5,364 nt of DNA, from the NCBI GenBank assembly GCA_900557505.1, contig USTC01000102.1:1-5364 (forward strand), given 5' to 3'. Each line of letters opens with the position of its first letter. Within the stretch, counting starts at the first letter, position 1. This stretch comes from an uncultured Collinsella sp. (GTDB taxonomy: Bacteria; Actinomycetota; Coriobacteriia; Coriobacteriales; Coriobacteriaceae). The translations under genes and the position numbers were made by a program. The notes below the pieces were generated by a model. It did no database searches. It was not told the origin of the DNA and was given only the letters and a program-made list of their open reading frames with translations. Shown in pieces: positions 5,343 through 5,364 of the stretch.

Positions 5343-5364
5343 CTACTCCAGCTCAAACGCTCCG
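5343..5364 (-). CDS. Possible C-terminal end of a convergent gene (unidentified)
   Basis: On the minus strand the last bases read GAFELE followed by TAG (5345-5343). A gene ending here would face the LysR gene and use the hairpin at 5257-5286, whose minus-strand side has an immediate TTTT tail. Only six or seven codons are visible, so neither the reading frame nor any function can be established. Confidence 0.3.

Noticed and set aside
1..5364. CRISPR arrays, tRNA or rRNA genes
   Set aside because: No regularly spaced direct repeats, and no tRNA or rRNA signature sequences were seen in the non-coding gaps.

Overview
The window is GC-rich and gene-dense, with strong third-position G/C bias, mostly AAGGAG-type ribosome binding sites and several short perfect hairpins between genes. 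One of these hairpins (1886-1916, ATGCGACAAAGGG arms) is of a kind I associate from memory with Coriobacteriia such as Collinsella. The protein styles fit an anaerobic gut actinobacterium of that group, but this is inference without a database search.

Layout. 1-403 (minus) is the 5' part of tex, an RNA-binding transcription accessory protein, cut by the window edge. 404-814 is non-coding. It holds the probable tex promoter, a 162-bp element (485-646) bounded by 30-bp imperfect inverted repeats that can fold into a branched RNA, and the likely terminator (711-742) of the next operon. 815-4129 is a three-gene minus-strand operon, in transcription order: an SDR dehydrogenase, an OFA-like MFS transporter and a Gfo/Idh/MocA oxidoreductase. 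Both gaps between its genes carry a hairpin, and a third lies in the predicted leader. 4130-4362 is a divergent promoter region with several dyads. 4363-5241 (plus) is a LysR-type regulator, best started at GTG 4363 and not at the upstream ATG. A strong 13-bp hairpin terminator follows at 5257-5286. The last bases may be the end of a convergent minus-strand gene.

How the genes may work together. A LysR regulator divergent from a transporter and two NAD(P)-dependent dehydrogenases is the usual form of an effector-inducible uptake and catabolic unit. The transporter would import a small hydroxylated compound, plausibly an organic or sugar acid given the OFA-like sequence. The two dehydrogenases could oxidise it, or oxidise and re-reduce it as a redox epimerisation. 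The substrate cannot be named from sequence. Both enzymes deviate at a canonical catalytic position (Thr in place of Ser in the SDR; Val in place of Asp in the Gfo/Idh/MocA protein), and the SDR has an unusual C-terminal extension, so they are unlikely to be standard housekeeping versions.
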